In this document: positions 17,193 to 25,375 of the stretch, in pieces
How positions within the stretch are numbered: position 1 is the first letter of the stretch
Layout: each line of letters starts with the position of its first letter
Source of the DNA: Allocoprobacillus merdigallinarum
GTDB taxonomy: Bacteria; Bacillota_I; Bacilli_A; Erysipelotrichales; Coprobacillaceae
Direction: 5' to 3'
DNA: 45,433 nt
NCBI GenBank assembly: GCA_019117525.1
Contig: DWZO01000085.1
Location: 1 to 45,433, forward strand
The notes under the pieces: generated by a model
Database searches by the model: none
Told to the model about the DNA's origin: nothing
The model's input: the letters and a program-made list of their open reading frames with translations, nothing else
Made by a program: the position numbers and the translations under genes

Positions 17193-17728
17193 AATTCATG
17201 ATTGTTTCAGATATTCATGGCTCATATACAGATTTAAAGAGAGTTATGGAGATTTATGAAGAAGAAAAAATGGATAAATTGGTTTTATTAGGTGATTTAT
17301 TATATCATGGTCCTAGAAATCCTTTGCCAGAAGGCTATCAGCCTCAAGAAGTCATGAAACTCTTGAATGCTTATAAAGAGAATATTATAGCAGTACGAGG
17401 AAACTGTGATGCTGAAGTGGATCAGATGGTATTGGAGTTTCCCATGAGAGGGGATTATAGTGAACTTTATTTAGATGGGCATCGTTTCTTTTTTACACAT
17501 GGGCATTTATATGATGAAGAACACTTACCTATGTTAAAGGCGGGAGATGTCTTTATGTATGGTCATATTCATAAACCAGTGTTAAAAAAAGAAAATGATA
17601 TCACGATTTTTAATCCATCTTCTATATCTTTGCCAAAGGCTGGACAGAAAAGCTTTGGTATCTATGAAAATGGTGAATTGAAAATTGTATCTTTTGATAA
17701 AAAGGTGCTTCAAAGTATAAAAATATAA
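17189..17728 (+). CDS. yfcE: YfcE-type metallophosphoesterase
   Basis: This 179-aa calcineurin-like phosphodiesterase has all metal ligands in order: DIH (Asp8, His10), GDLLYHG (Asp36), GNCD (Asn72), THGH (His104) and GHIHKP (His126, His128). YfcE/MJ0936-type enzymes hydrolyse phosphodiesters in vitro with Mn2+; the physiological substrate is unclear. The gene begins within the end of xthA (ATGA overlap), so the two form a unit. A possible promoter for gntR (TTGATA 17694-17699, TATAAA 17716-17721) lies in its last codons. Confidence 0.9.
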   Translation: MKFMIVSDIHGSYTDLKRVMEIYEEEKMDKLVLLGDLLYHGPRNPLPEGYQPQEVMKLLNAYKENIIAVRGNCDAEVDQMVLEFPMRGDYSELYLDGHRFFFTHGHLYDEEHLPMLKAGDVFMYGHIHKPVLKKENDITIFNPSSISLPKAGQKSFGIYENGELKIVSFDKKVLQSIKI

Positions 17729-17758
17729 AAAAATAGAAAAAAACCGTGAAATTAAATC

Positions 17759-17775
17759 AAAAGTATGGTATTTTT
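17759..17775. promoter_or_regulatory. GntR operator copy 1, upstream of gntR
   Basis: AAAAGTA-TGG-TATTTTT is a near-palindrome about 20 nt before the gntR start codon. It shares the 15-nt string ATCAAAAGTATGGTA with the reverse complement of the copy upstream of the EIIC gene. Position suggests autoregulation. Confidence 0.65.
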
Positions 17776-17795
17776 ATATTGATAGGGGTGAGTAT

Positions 17796-18506
17796 ATGGC
17801 TAAGTACAGAGATATTGCTGATGATATTCGTCAAAAAATAAAAAATCAAGAATATACATTTGGTCAAAAACTTCCCTATGAGTATGTTTTATGTATGAGC
17901 TATCATTGTAATAAAGAAACAATGAAAAAGGCATTAGATATATTGGTCAAAGAAGGACTCATTATCCGTCGTCGTGGTGCGGGGACATTTGTGAAGGATT
18001 ATGATCCTGCCATGGATAATCCTGTTAGCAAATTTGGACGTGGTTTGACGGCACAATATGAAGGAATTAAAGAAGTCACAAGTGAAGTCCTGGAATTTGA
18101 AGTTGTTCCAGCGGATGAACATTTATCAGAGAAATTACAGATAGATGTTGGTGATTTTGTCTATCATATTATAAGGCTCAGATTTTTAGATAAAATTCCT
18201 CATTTAATTGATATTACATATATCCCCATTAGTGTTGTTCCTAATTTAAAGTTACAGCATTTAAAAGGATCTGTATATGGATATATCGAAAAAGTTTTAA
18301 AGTTAAAAATCCAAAGCTGTCATTTAACGATTAATGCAGCTTTATCTACACCTTTAGAACAACAATATTTGGGATTAAAAGAAAATGAGCCGTATATTCA
18401 AGAAGAGCAGATTTCTTTTTTAAGCAATGGTTCTATTTTCGAATATACACTCTCAAGACAGCATTTTTCTCATTTTGAATTTCAGACCGTTATAGTACAA
18501 CAATAG
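17796..18506 (+). CDS. GntR-family regulator with UTRA effector domain (HutC/TreR type)
   Basis: This 236-aa regulator has an N-terminal winged helix of GntR type (about residues 1-70, with LPYEYVLCMSYHCNKETMKKALDILVKEG and the wing RRRGAGTFV) and a C-terminal UTRA ligand-binding domain (about 90-232). Members bind palindromic operators as dimers and are released by sugar phosphates or similar effectors. The same palindrome lies before this gene and before the adjacent PTS permease, so it most likely controls both. The effector is probably the phosphorylated beta-glucoside or disaccharide imported by EIIC. Confidence 0.92.
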   Translation: MAKYRDIADDIRQKIKNQEYTFGQKLPYEYVLCMSYHCNKETMKKALDILVKEGLIIRRRGAGTFVKDYDPAMDNPVSKFGRGLTAQYEGIKEVTSEVLEFEVVPADEHLSEKLQIDVGDFVYHIIRLRFLDKIPHLIDITYIPISVVPNLKLQHLKGSVYGYIEKVLKLKIQSCHLTINAALSTPLEQQYLGLKENEPYIQEEQISFLSNGSIFEYTLSRQHFSHFEFQTVIVQQ

Positions 18507-18528
18507 CTATCCTAAGGGATAGTTTTTT
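18507..18528 (+). terminator. intrinsic terminator after gntR
   Basis: CTATCC (18507-18512) pairs with GGATAG (18517-18522) around TAAG and is followed by six T's. Confidence 0.8.
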
Positions 18529-18693
18529 ACTAGAAAGAGTAGTCGGTATGATTAATGATTAAAAGACAAATATTTATAAAAAATGGCATAGTTATTCATA
18601 TTTTGAGCAAAAAATACAAAAAAACAACTAAAAAACAGGTAAAATAAAATAAAAAATAAGTAAAAAAACACTGTTAAAACCGTCTTTTATTGG

Positions 18694-18710
18694 AAAAGTA
18701 CCATACTTTT
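18694..18710. promoter_or_regulatory. GntR operator copy 2, upstream of the EIIC gene
   Basis: AAAAGTA-CCA-TACTTTT is a perfect 7-bp inverted repeat with a 3-nt spacer. It ends 12 nt upstream of the -35 of the EIIC promoter and matches the operator before gntR in reverse orientation. Confidence 0.72.
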
Positions 18711-18722
18711 GATATAAAAGCA

Positions 18723-18751
18723 TTGACTTTTAATAAAAAAAATTTTATACT
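18723..18751 (+). promoter_or_regulatory. promoter of the EIIC gene
   Basis: TTGACT (18723-18728) and TATACT (18746-18751) are 17 nt apart, giving a near-consensus sigma-A promoter just downstream of the operator. Confidence 0.72.
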
Positions 18752-18788
18752 TATATTGTCAAAAATATTTTAAGGGAGGAAAAATTTT

Positions 18789-20201
18789 ATGGATGCTTTT
18801 GCTGATGTGCTTGGACGTGCAGGTGCCTGGTGTGGTCAAAATAAATACCTAGGTGCTATTAAAAATGCATTCCAAAACTACATGCCAGCAACAATTGCTG
18901 GTGCAATCGGTGTATTGTGGACTAACGTTTTAGTTAACAGTGGCACTGGTTTAGGTGCATTATGGAGTGGAATTATGGTTTTAGAATTCTTAAACCCTAT
19001 TTTTTCTGCACTTCAATATGCTACAATTTCATGTATCTCTATTGGTATAGTTATGTTAGTTGCTCAAGAAATTGGAGAAGCTAACGGTGAACGAGGAACT
19101 GCTTATCCTGCAGTACTAGGGTTCCTTTGCTGGTTAGTTGTTACACCTACTTCTTGGTTAGGTGCTGATTTAGCAGTAACTATGGCTGAAATTAATCCAG
19201 AAACTGGAGCTAACATTACTAAAACTGTTGGAGAACTTTTAGCTAATACACCTGGTTTAAAGGATGGTATTAATAGTATTTCTGGATATACTGGTATTTT
19301 GTCTAGTTATACTGCTGCAACTGGGTTGTTCACAGCTTTGATTATTGGTATCTTAGGTCTTGAAATCTATGGCTTCTTAAGAAAACAAGATGCATTAAAA
19401 ATCAAAATGCCTGAACAAGTACCTCCAGGGGTTTCTCGTGCATTTGAAGTTTTAATTCCAACATTTATTACTTTAGTTATCGTTGGAGCAATTGGTGAAG
19501 CTTTACATGCATTATCTGGTTATTATGTAAATGACTTAATTTATAACTATGTTCAAGCTCCATTGAACAGTATTATTGGTGAAAATATTTTCGCAGTTAT
19601 GATTTTATATGTTATCATTTCATTATTCTGGTTAGTTGGTATTCATGGTAATAACATGTTAGATGCTATTAAACAAGCTATATTCAAACCATTATTATAT
19701 ACTAACTTAGCCATTATGAATGGTGAACAACAAGGTGAAATGCATACAATCAACTTGGTTATGATGCAAATGTTCGCTGAATGGGGAGGATCTGGTGTTA
19801 CTTTAGGTTTAGTTATTGCAATCTTTATCTTTGGTAAACGTGAAGATAACCGTGCAATCGCTACATTATCTATCGTTCCTGGATTATTCAATATTAATGA
19901 AACTGTAACATTCGGTATTCCATTAGTATTGAATCCTATCTTAGGTATTCCATTCATCTTAGCACCAGTTGTATGTGTATTCATTGGATGGTTATTAATT
20001 GAAATTGGATTCTGTGCTCCAATCTATATCGAAGTTCCTTGGACAATGCCACCAGTTATTTTTGGTTTTGTTGCTACTGGAGGAAGCTGGACAGGTGCAG
20101 TATCACAATTAATCGTATTCGTAGTTGCAACATTAATTTATATTCCATTTGTTATCTTCTATGAAAGATATCAAAACAAACAAGCTGCTGCTGCAGAATA
20201 A
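18789..20201 (+). CDS. PTS sugar transporter EIIC, lactose/cellobiose (CelB) family
   Basis: This 470-aa polytopic membrane permease of the PTS cellobiose/lactose class has FWLVGIHGNNM, FNINETVTFGIPLVLNP (the conserved NEP-like/FGxP sugar-binding region) and PWTMPPVIFGFVATGG in the C-terminal half. It translocates the sugar phosphorylated by EIIB. No EIIA, EIIB or phospho-beta-glucosidase gene is adjacent, so it must borrow these from elsewhere. AAGGGAGG lies about 10 nt upstream. Expression is probably controlled by the GntR/UTRA regulator through the operator at 18694-18710. Confidence 0.93.
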   Translation: MDAFADVLGRAGAWCGQNKYLGAIKNAFQNYMPATIAGAIGVLWTNVLVNSGTGLGALWSGIMVLEFLNPIFSALQYATISCISIGIVMLVAQEIGEANGERGTAYPAVLGFLCWLVVTPTSWLGADLAVTMAEINPETGANITKTVGELLANTPGLKDGINSISGYTGILSSYTAATGLFTALIIGILGLEIYGFLRKQDALKIKMPEQVPPGVSRAFEVLIPTFITLVIVGAIGEALHALSGYYVNDLIYNYVQAPLNSIIGENIFAVMILYVIISLFWLVGIHGNNMLDAIKQAIFKPLLYTNLAIMNGEQQGEMHTINLVMMQMFAEWGGSGVTLGLVIAIFIFGKREDNRAIATLSIVPGLFNINETVTFGIPLVLNPILGIPFILAPVVCVFIGWLLIEIGFCAPIYIEVPWTMPPVIFGFVATGGSWTGAVSQLIVFVVATLIYIPFVIFYERYQNKQAAAAE

Positions 20202-20220
20202 GATGAATTAAATTATGAGT

Positions 20221-20250
20221 AATAAGAGCGGAATTTCCGCTCTTATTTTT
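20221..20250 (+). terminator. intrinsic terminator after the EIIC gene
   Basis: AATAAGAGCGG (20221-20231) pairs perfectly with CCGCTCTTATT (20237-20247) and is followed by T's. Confidence 0.9.
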
Positions 20251-20261
20251 TAAAGTTTAAA

Positions 20262-20290
20262 TTGTTATTTATATGCAAATCGTGTATAAT
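20262..20290 (+). promoter_or_regulatory. promoter of the PH-like membrane gene
   Basis: TTGTTA (20262-20267), a 17-nt spacer and a TATAAT (20285-20290) preceded by TG. Confidence 0.7.
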
Positions 20291-20313
20291 ATTCAAAGGA
20301 AAGTGAGGTTTTT

Positions 20314-20835
20314 ATGGAAGAAATTAAGGAATTTAAAGTGAGAATGAATACTGCTACTGTTATTTTTCTAATTGCGTTATCTTTGTATACATTATTAACA
20401 TTGTTTACTCAAGACACTGTAACAGCTATAACAGTTTTTGTGTTTACTGTTGTTTGCTTTATAATATTCTTAGGAATGCGCCCACATAAATATTCTATTG
20501 AAAAAAAAGAGTTAACAATTCATTATCCTTTATGGAAGAACAGTCATGTGGATTTAATGAACTGTGATACAATTTGTGATCCTGTTCCACGTTTGGCTGA
20601 CTTAGTGACAAGACCACATGCAATTGAACTTTATACAAATACAAAGAAAAGATATTGCTTTTTTCCAAAGAAAAGAGTTGAATTTGTACATGCAGTCGTA
20701 AAGGCTAATAAAAGAATTCATTGTACAGTTAAAGAATATACAGATGTTTATAGAATCTTAGAAAAGAAAGATCGTAAAGAAAGAAGAAAAGCAGAGAAAA
20801 AAGCTGCAAAAGAAGCTGCACAATCAAAGAGTTAA
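20314..20835 (+). CDS. membrane protein with PH-like C-terminal domain, unknown function
   Basis: This 173-aa protein has two transmembrane helices (about residues 14-30 and 36-53), then a soluble domain of short beta strands (KYSIEKKELTIHYPLWK and IELYTNTKKRYCFFPKKRVEFV) that looks like a bacterial PH (bPH/YdbT-like or EbsA-like) domain. It ends in a Lys/Ala/Glu-rich charged tail. Such proteins sit at the membrane with the beta domain in the cytoplasm; no function is established. It is monocistronic with its own promoter and terminator. Confidence 0.65.
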   Translation: MEEIKEFKVRMNTATVIFLIALSLYTLLTLFTQDTVTAITVFVFTVVCFIIFLGMRPHKYSIEKKELTIHYPLWKNSHVDLMNCDTICDPVPRLADLVTRPHAIELYTNTKKRYCFFPKKRVEFVHAVVKANKRIHCTVKEYTDVYRILEKKDRKERRKAEKKAAKEAAQSKS

Positions 20836-20842
20836 TAAAGCG

Positions 20843-20878
20843 AGTATATAATCATAGAATTGATTATGTACTTTTTTT
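20843..20878 (+). terminator. intrinsic terminator
   Basis: AGTATATAATCA (20843-20854) pairs with TGATTATGTACT (20861-20872, one G-U) and is followed by seven T's. Confidence 0.8.
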
Positions 20879-20930
20879 CTCCTGAAATATGTCATTTTTT
20901 ATGTATAATGAATAGAAGGAGGATATAATT

Positions 20931-21797
20931 ATGCAATTAACATTAGAACATTTATCTTTTTATTTGAATCAATGTGAAAATAAACGTTTAAGCTGGCATA
21001 CCTTAAAGGCTTATCGCATTGATTTAAAACAGTTTTATTCATTTATGATGAATAAGGATATGAATAAGCGTGAAATATCTTACTATATTCATTATCTGAA
21101 TCATCGTTTTAAGCCTAAGACAGTCAAACGCAAATTAGCGAGTTTACATGCTTTTTTTGAAGATATGGTCTTTTATGAAATAATTCAAGAGAATCCAATG
21201 GACAAAATGAGGTATAAAATTCAAGAAGAAAAGACTTTACCACGCATTATTCAATACCATCAATTACAGGATTTACTTCATCGTTTAGATCAAGATCAGC
21301 ACTTTTTTATAAAAAGAGATAAAGCCGTGATTGAATTGCTTATTTCTACAGGGATTAGAGTTTCTGAATTATGTGCTATTAAAAATGAAGATATTTATTT
21401 AGAGGAAAAGTATCTCATTATTTATGGCAAGAATGTAAAAGAAAGAGTTATATTTTTAGGTGAGGAAGTTTATCTGGCATTAAAAGAATATGAACAGGCT
21501 TTTCATGACAGAATTAGTCAACAGGATTATTTTTTTATCAATAACCAATATCATCGTTTAACAGATCAGTCTGTTCGTCATATTATCAATAGATATACAG
21601 ATGATTTTCATATCACACCACATATGTTTCGCCATACCTTTGCCACAATGCTTTTAGAGCAGGATGTTGATATATCATATATCCAAAAGATATTAGGTCA
21701 TAGCTCTATTACAACAACCAGCATTTATGCCTATGCTTCTATTCAAAGACAAAAAGAGATTATGATGAATAAAAATCCAAGGCAACTTATTAAATAA
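20931..21797 (+). CDS. tyrosine recombinase, XerC/XerD-like
   Basis: This 288-aa tyrosine recombinase has an N-terminal SAM-like core-binding domain (about 1-90) and a catalytic domain with every active residue present: Arg143 (STGIRVSEL), Lys167, His231 and Arg234 (HMFRHTFAT), His257 (LGHSS) and Tyr266 (SIYAYAS). The short length and lack of an arm-binding domain fit Xer-type recombinases, which resolve chromosome dimers at dif, more than phage integrases. No excisionase, cargo or att repeats were seen nearby. An extended -10 (TGTATAAT) precedes it. Confidence 0.88.
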   Translation: MQLTLEHLSFYLNQCENKRLSWHTLKAYRIDLKQFYSFMMNKDMNKREISYYIHYLNHRFKPKTVKRKLASLHAFFEDMVFYEIIQENPMDKMRYKIQEEKTLPRIIQYHQLQDLLHRLDQDQHFFIKRDKAVIELLISTGIRVSELCAIKNEDIYLEEKYLIIYGKNVKERVIFLGEEVYLALKEYEQAFHDRISQQDYFFINNQYHRLTDQSVRHIINRYTDDFHITPHMFRHTFATMLLEQDVDISYIQKILGHSSITTTSIYAYASIQRQKEIMMNKNPRQLIK

Positions 21798-21848
21798 TAT
21801 TTCTTTTTTATATATTTTCATATATGATAATGATGAGGTGATAACAAT

Positions 21849-22841
21849 ATGCAAAGATATGAAGTCTGGCGACAATTATATACATATGCAGATGAGTGGG
21901 TACAGCTAAAACCATGGGAAGTCTTATGGAGTAATGATTTTGTTGCTTTAGAGATTAATGAGAAAACATACTATTGTACAATTATGGGGAAATTAGGTGA
22001 TTGTATTGGGGTATCTATATATGAAGGAGAAGAGGGATATGCAGATTTATGTAGTATAGCTCATGAATATCCAGATCAAGCTATTACGCAATATATGATG
22101 TTTGAACAAAATTGTTTAACATTTTATATGGGAGATCGTGAAGAGGTTCCAAAAGGTCAAAAAGAAATCATTAAAAAATTAGGATTAAAATATAGAGGAA
22201 AAGGACATTGGCCATATTTTCTTTCATTTGTGCCAAGATTTTATCCTTATGAAATTAATGATCAACAGGCAAGTGTGATTGTACAAGTTTTTAAGCATCT
22301 CATTCCACTTATGAAAGCTTATATGAATCACGAAGTTGCTGTGGATTTTGATAATGGTGAGATACTTTTTGCTCATGATCATCATGGTTGGAAATATGAA
22401 GCTATACAAAGACCTGAAGAACAAGAAAAATTCTATGTTGTAGATTTGGAAGATCAACAATATCTCAATTATTTAAAAGAGTTACCACAAACGCAAAATC
22501 AGTATATCATTGATTTGGCATATTTATCTGGTTGTTTTGTGGATGAAGCATATGATCGACCTGTAAGTTCACTTGTCTTATTAGCCTTAGATGTGGACTC
22601 TCAACAAATCATAAAAGTCAGTATGCCAAGACCTGAAGATGATGAAATTATAGAATGTATCAGTATGTTTTGTGAACTTATGCAAGACTATGGCAAACCA
22701 AAAGATATTTTTATAAGAAATCCAAGAGTTTTTAGTTCGATAATTTCCATTTGTGAGGAATGTCAGGTGGAAGTTCATGTGACATCATTACCAATGATGG
22801 ATGATATTTTTGCTCAAATGGATTATTTTATTTCAAAATAA
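21849..22841 (+). CDS. DUF7309/DUF6930-like protein, unknown function
   Basis: This 330-aa soluble protein seems to have two parts. The N-terminal half (to about residue 130) begins YEVWRQLYTYADEWVQLKPWE and resembles the DUF7309 domain. The C-terminal half (about 200-330), with SLVLLALDVDSQQIIKVSM and GKPKDIFIRNPRVFSSI, resembles DUF6930. The assignment is from memory of these families and no activity is known. No signal peptide or membrane segment is present. It starts 51 nt after the recombinase and ends at a terminator that overlaps its stop. Confidence 0.65.
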   Translation: MQRYEVWRQLYTYADEWVQLKPWEVLWSNDFVALEINEKTYYCTIMGKLGDCIGVSIYEGEEGYADLCSIAHEYPDQAITQYMMFEQNCLTFYMGDREEVPKGQKEIIKKLGLKYRGKGHWPYFLSFVPRFYPYEINDQQASVIVQVFKHLIPLMKAYMNHEVAVDFDNGEILFAHDHHGWKYEAIQRPEEQEKFYVVDLEDQQYLNYLKELPQTQNQYIIDLAYLSGCFVDEAYDRPVSSLVLLALDVDSQQIIKVSMPRPEDDEIIECISMFCELMQDYGKPKDIFIRNPRVFSSIISICEECQVEVHVTSLPMMDDIFAQMDYFISK

Positions 22842-22868
22842 TGTCTTTTCATATAGACATTATTTTTT
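22837..22868 (+). terminator. intrinsic terminator
   Basis: AATAATGTCT (22837-22846) pairs with AGACATTATT (22855-22864) and is followed by T's to 22868. Confidence 0.85.
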
Positions 22869-22874
22869 CTTTCA

Positions 22875-22902
22875 TTGCAAAAATATATCTTTCATGTATA
22901 AT
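22875..22902 (+). promoter_or_regulatory. promoter of the ABC-F gene
   Basis: TTGCAA (22875-22880), a 16-nt spacer, and a TG-extended TATAAT (22897-22902). Confidence 0.7.
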
Positions 22903-22935
22903 AGAATGGACTTGTCAAAAAGGAGAATTGATAAA

Positions 22936-24537
22936 ATGATAGCAACTCAAAATGTGTCTTTGCGATATGGCGATCGTGCTTTATTTGAAAATGTATCTAT
23001 TCAATTTACTGAAGGAAACTGTTATGGAATTATTGGTGCCAATGGGGCTGGTAAATCTACTTTTTTAAAGATTTTATCAGGAGAAATTGAACCGAATAAA
23101 GGTGAAGTTGTGATAACACCGGGACAGAGATTATCTGTATTAAAACAGGATCATTTTGCTTATGATGATCAGGAAGTTTTAAAAACAGTTTTAATGGGAA
23201 ATAAACGTCTTTATGAAATTATGTTAAGAAAAGAAGAGCTTTACAGTAAAGCTGACTTTAATGATGAAGATGGTATTGAACTTGCTGAACTTGAAGGTGA
23301 GTTTATGGAAATGGATGGCTGGAATGCTGAAACTGATGCTGAAATTCTTTTAAATGGATTAGGTGTAACAGGTGAATATCATCACTTGCTTATGAAAGAA
23401 TTAGGTGACCAACAAAAAGTCAAAGTTTTATTGGCACAGGCCTTATTTGGTAATCCTGATATTTTATTATTGGATGAGCCGACTAACCATTTGGATTTAA
23501 AAAGTGTCACATGGTTAGAAAATTTCTTATTGAATTTCCCTAATACAGTCATTGTTGTTTCTCATGATAGACATTTCTTGAATAAAGTTTGTACGCATAT
23601 TGCGGATATTGATTATAGTAAAATTCAGTTATATATAGGAAATTATGATTTCTGGTATGAATATTCTCAGATGATGTTAAAACAGGCAAAAGAAATCAAT
23701 AAAAAAGCTGAAGCAAAGAAAAAAGAATTAGAAGAATTTATTGCGCGTTTTAGTGCCAATGCTTCTAAAGCAAAACAGGCAACATCACGTAAAAAATTAT
23801 TAGATAACTTAGAGATGGTAGATATTAAACCATCATTAAGAAGATATCCATTTATTGGTTTTACACCAGATAGAGAAGTTGGAAATATTGTTTTAACTGT
23901 TGAAGATTTAGGATACAGTCAAAATGGTGAACAAATCTTTGATCATGTCTCATTTTCTATTTCACCAAAAGATAAAGTTGCTTTTGTTTCAGATCATGAA
24001 CTGGCAGTGACAACTTTCTTTAAGATTATCATGGGTGAAATTACAGATTATACAGGAACTTTCCAATGGGGAGTGACAACATCTCAATCATATTTCCCAA
24101 AAGATAACAATGAATTTTTTGATGATTGTGATTTAACGCTTGTTGACTGGTTAAGACAATATGCTGGAGATGATGCTTATGAACAAGATTTAAGAGGCTG
24201 GTTAGGAAGAGTCTTATTTTCTGGAGAAGAAGCTTTAAAGAAAGCAAATGTCTTATCAGGTGGAGAAAAAGTCAGATGTATGCTGGCAAAAATGATGATG
24301 GCAAATGCAAACGTTCTTGTTTTGGATGAACCGACCAATCATTTGGATTTGGAATCTATACAGGCTCTTAATGAAGGATTAATTCGTTTTAAAGAAAATG
24401 TTTTATTTGCTTCTCATGACCATCAATTTGTACAAACAATTGCGAATAGAATTATTGAATTAACACCACAGGGATGTATTGATCGTTTATCAACATATGA
24501 TGAATATTTAGAATATAAAGAAACTTTAGAAAATTAA
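22936..24537 (+). CDS. ABC-F family ribosome-associated ATPase (YbiT/YkpA-like)
   Basis: This 533-aa soluble protein has two ABC domains joined by a charged linker (about 240-300) and no membrane part, the hallmark of ABC-F translation factors acting at the ribosomal E site. NBD1 has Walker A GANGAGKS (34-41) and Walker B ILLLDEP (176-182), but its signature reads LGDQQ (156-160). NBD2 has a degenerate Walker A (SDHELAVTT, 352-360) with a normal LSGGE (440-444) and LVLDEP. Degeneracy at these two spots is, as far as I recall, found in the YbiT/YkpA branch. The longer upstream frame is rejected: the ATG at 22936 follows AAGGAG and gives the family N-terminus. Confidence 0.9.
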   Translation: MIATQNVSLRYGDRALFENVSIQFTEGNCYGIIGANGAGKSTFLKILSGEIEPNKGEVVITPGQRLSVLKQDHFAYDDQEVLKTVLMGNKRLYEIMLRKEELYSKADFNDEDGIELAELEGEFMEMDGWNAETDAEILLNGLGVTGEYHHLLMKELGDQQKVKVLLAQALFGNPDILLLDEPTNHLDLKSVTWLENFLLNFPNTVIVVSHDRHFLNKVCTHIADIDYSKIQLYIGNYDFWYEYSQMMLKQAKEINKKAEAKKKELEEFIARFSANASKAKQATSRKKLLDNLEMVDIKPSLRRYPFIGFTPDREVGNIVLTVEDLGYSQNGEQIFDHVSFSISPKDKVAFVSDHELAVTTFFKIIMGEITDYTGTFQWGVTTSQSYFPKDNNEFFDDCDLTLVDWLRQYAGDDAYEQDLRGWLGRVLFSGEEALKKANVLSGGEKVRCMLAKMMMANANVLVLDEPTNHLDLESIQALNEGLIRFKENVLFASHDHQFVQTIANRIIELTPQGCIDRLSTYDEYLEYKETLEN

Positions 24538-24629
24538 ACAATAATCAAGCTTTTTTAATTCTTATCTGGTATGATTTCAAAAGAGAGATAATAATCATAA
24601 ATTAAAGATTGATAAAGGAGACGATGTTC

Positions 24630-25249
24630 ATGATTTCATTTCAAAATATTGCGATAACTCAAGATATGCATGATTGTTTGATTCCAGAAGATCTCAAGGC
24701 AGATGTTATTTATTATTTAAAAAAAGCTCATATTCCCTATAAATCTATACCATGCAAAGAAGTCGAAGATGGTCCTGCTAAAGAGAAAGCAATCAATCAA
24801 TATAGACAGGCAGGATGTCGATCTCATTTGCATTGATGGGTATTTTACAAGTTCCGATACAATCAGATGTTATGTTTCAGCAGATCTGTCAATTCTTTGG
24901 TCCACAGATAGACTCTGATTTTGCGATTCAAAAACAAAATATTGAAAAGAAATCTGACGAAATGTACGAAAAGTGTTATAAAGACTGGTTACAGGAAGGA
25001 GAAATTCCTGTCAAAAAATAAGACTTATAAAATATGAAAGATTTAGGAATTATCTTTGCATATGATGATGCTTTTCGAGCAATCCGATTAGCAATGAATA
25101 TGGAAACATATTTAAATCATGCTTGAGAACGTTTAACTGAAAAAGCAAAAGAAAAAGGTGGCAATGCTGTTTTAGGCATATGTTTTGATTTAAGAGATAC
25201 ATGAAAGCCCATGTTAATGGGAACAGTCGTTATATGAGAAGATGAGTAA
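24630..25249 (+). pseudogene. decayed gene, C-terminus like YbjQ/heavy-metal-binding domain
   Basis: A good start (AAAGGAG then ATG at 24630) opens a frame that stops at 24834-24836 after about 68 codons. Protein-like sequence continues in another frame from about 24815 to a TAA at 25019-25021. The same frame then runs past TAA 25028-25030 into a segment starting at ATG 25034 that has TGA at 25124, 25202 and 25235 and ends in TAA at 25247. That last part reads AYDDAFRAIRLAM..., ERLTEKAKEKGGNAVLG and KPMLMGTVVI, resembling the YbjQ (UPF0145-like) domain in which small helices precede a GANAVxGV strand. One frameshift and several stops mark it as non-functional. The family match is moderate only. 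Confidence 0.6.
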
Positions 25250-25275
25250 AGTGATGTGTATGCATCACTTTTTTT
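25248..25275 (+). terminator. intrinsic terminator after the decayed gene
   Basis: AAAGTGATG (25248-25256) pairs with CATCACTTT (25263-25271) and is followed by T's to 25275. The stem overlaps the final TAA, as for a once-functional gene end. Confidence 0.85.
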
Positions 25276-25344
25276 GAATAGATTTTCAAAATATCGGAAA
25301 CAATAGATAGTGATGTTTTATTTATGAAAAAACAAGCATATATA

Positions 25345-25375
25345 ATAAAAAGGCTTATGTTCTTTGAACATAAAC
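25345..25375 (-). terminator. terminator of the flavin reductase gene
   Basis: TTATGTTC (25355-25362) pairs with GAACATAA (25366-25373) around TTT; the A's at 25346-25350 give a U-tract on the minus strand. The stem includes the stop codon. Confidence 0.6.

Noticed and set aside
22801..22935. N-terminal extension of the ABC-F protein
   Set aside because: The extension crosses the previous stop and terminator and the gene's own promoter. The ATG at 22936 has a proper ribosome-binding site and gives the family N-terminus.
20931..24537. Genomic island or prophage around the tyrosine recombinase
   Set aside because: Flanking genes have ordinary promoters and terminators, similar base composition, and no phage, conjugation or toxin-antitoxin genes.
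25034..25249. TGA used as Trp or Sec in this genome
   Set aside because: TGG encodes Trp across the window and TGA ends intact genes (for example at 2731 and 15660). No SECIS-like hairpin was evident after the TGA codons. The region also has TAA stops and a frameshift, so decay is the simpler reading.
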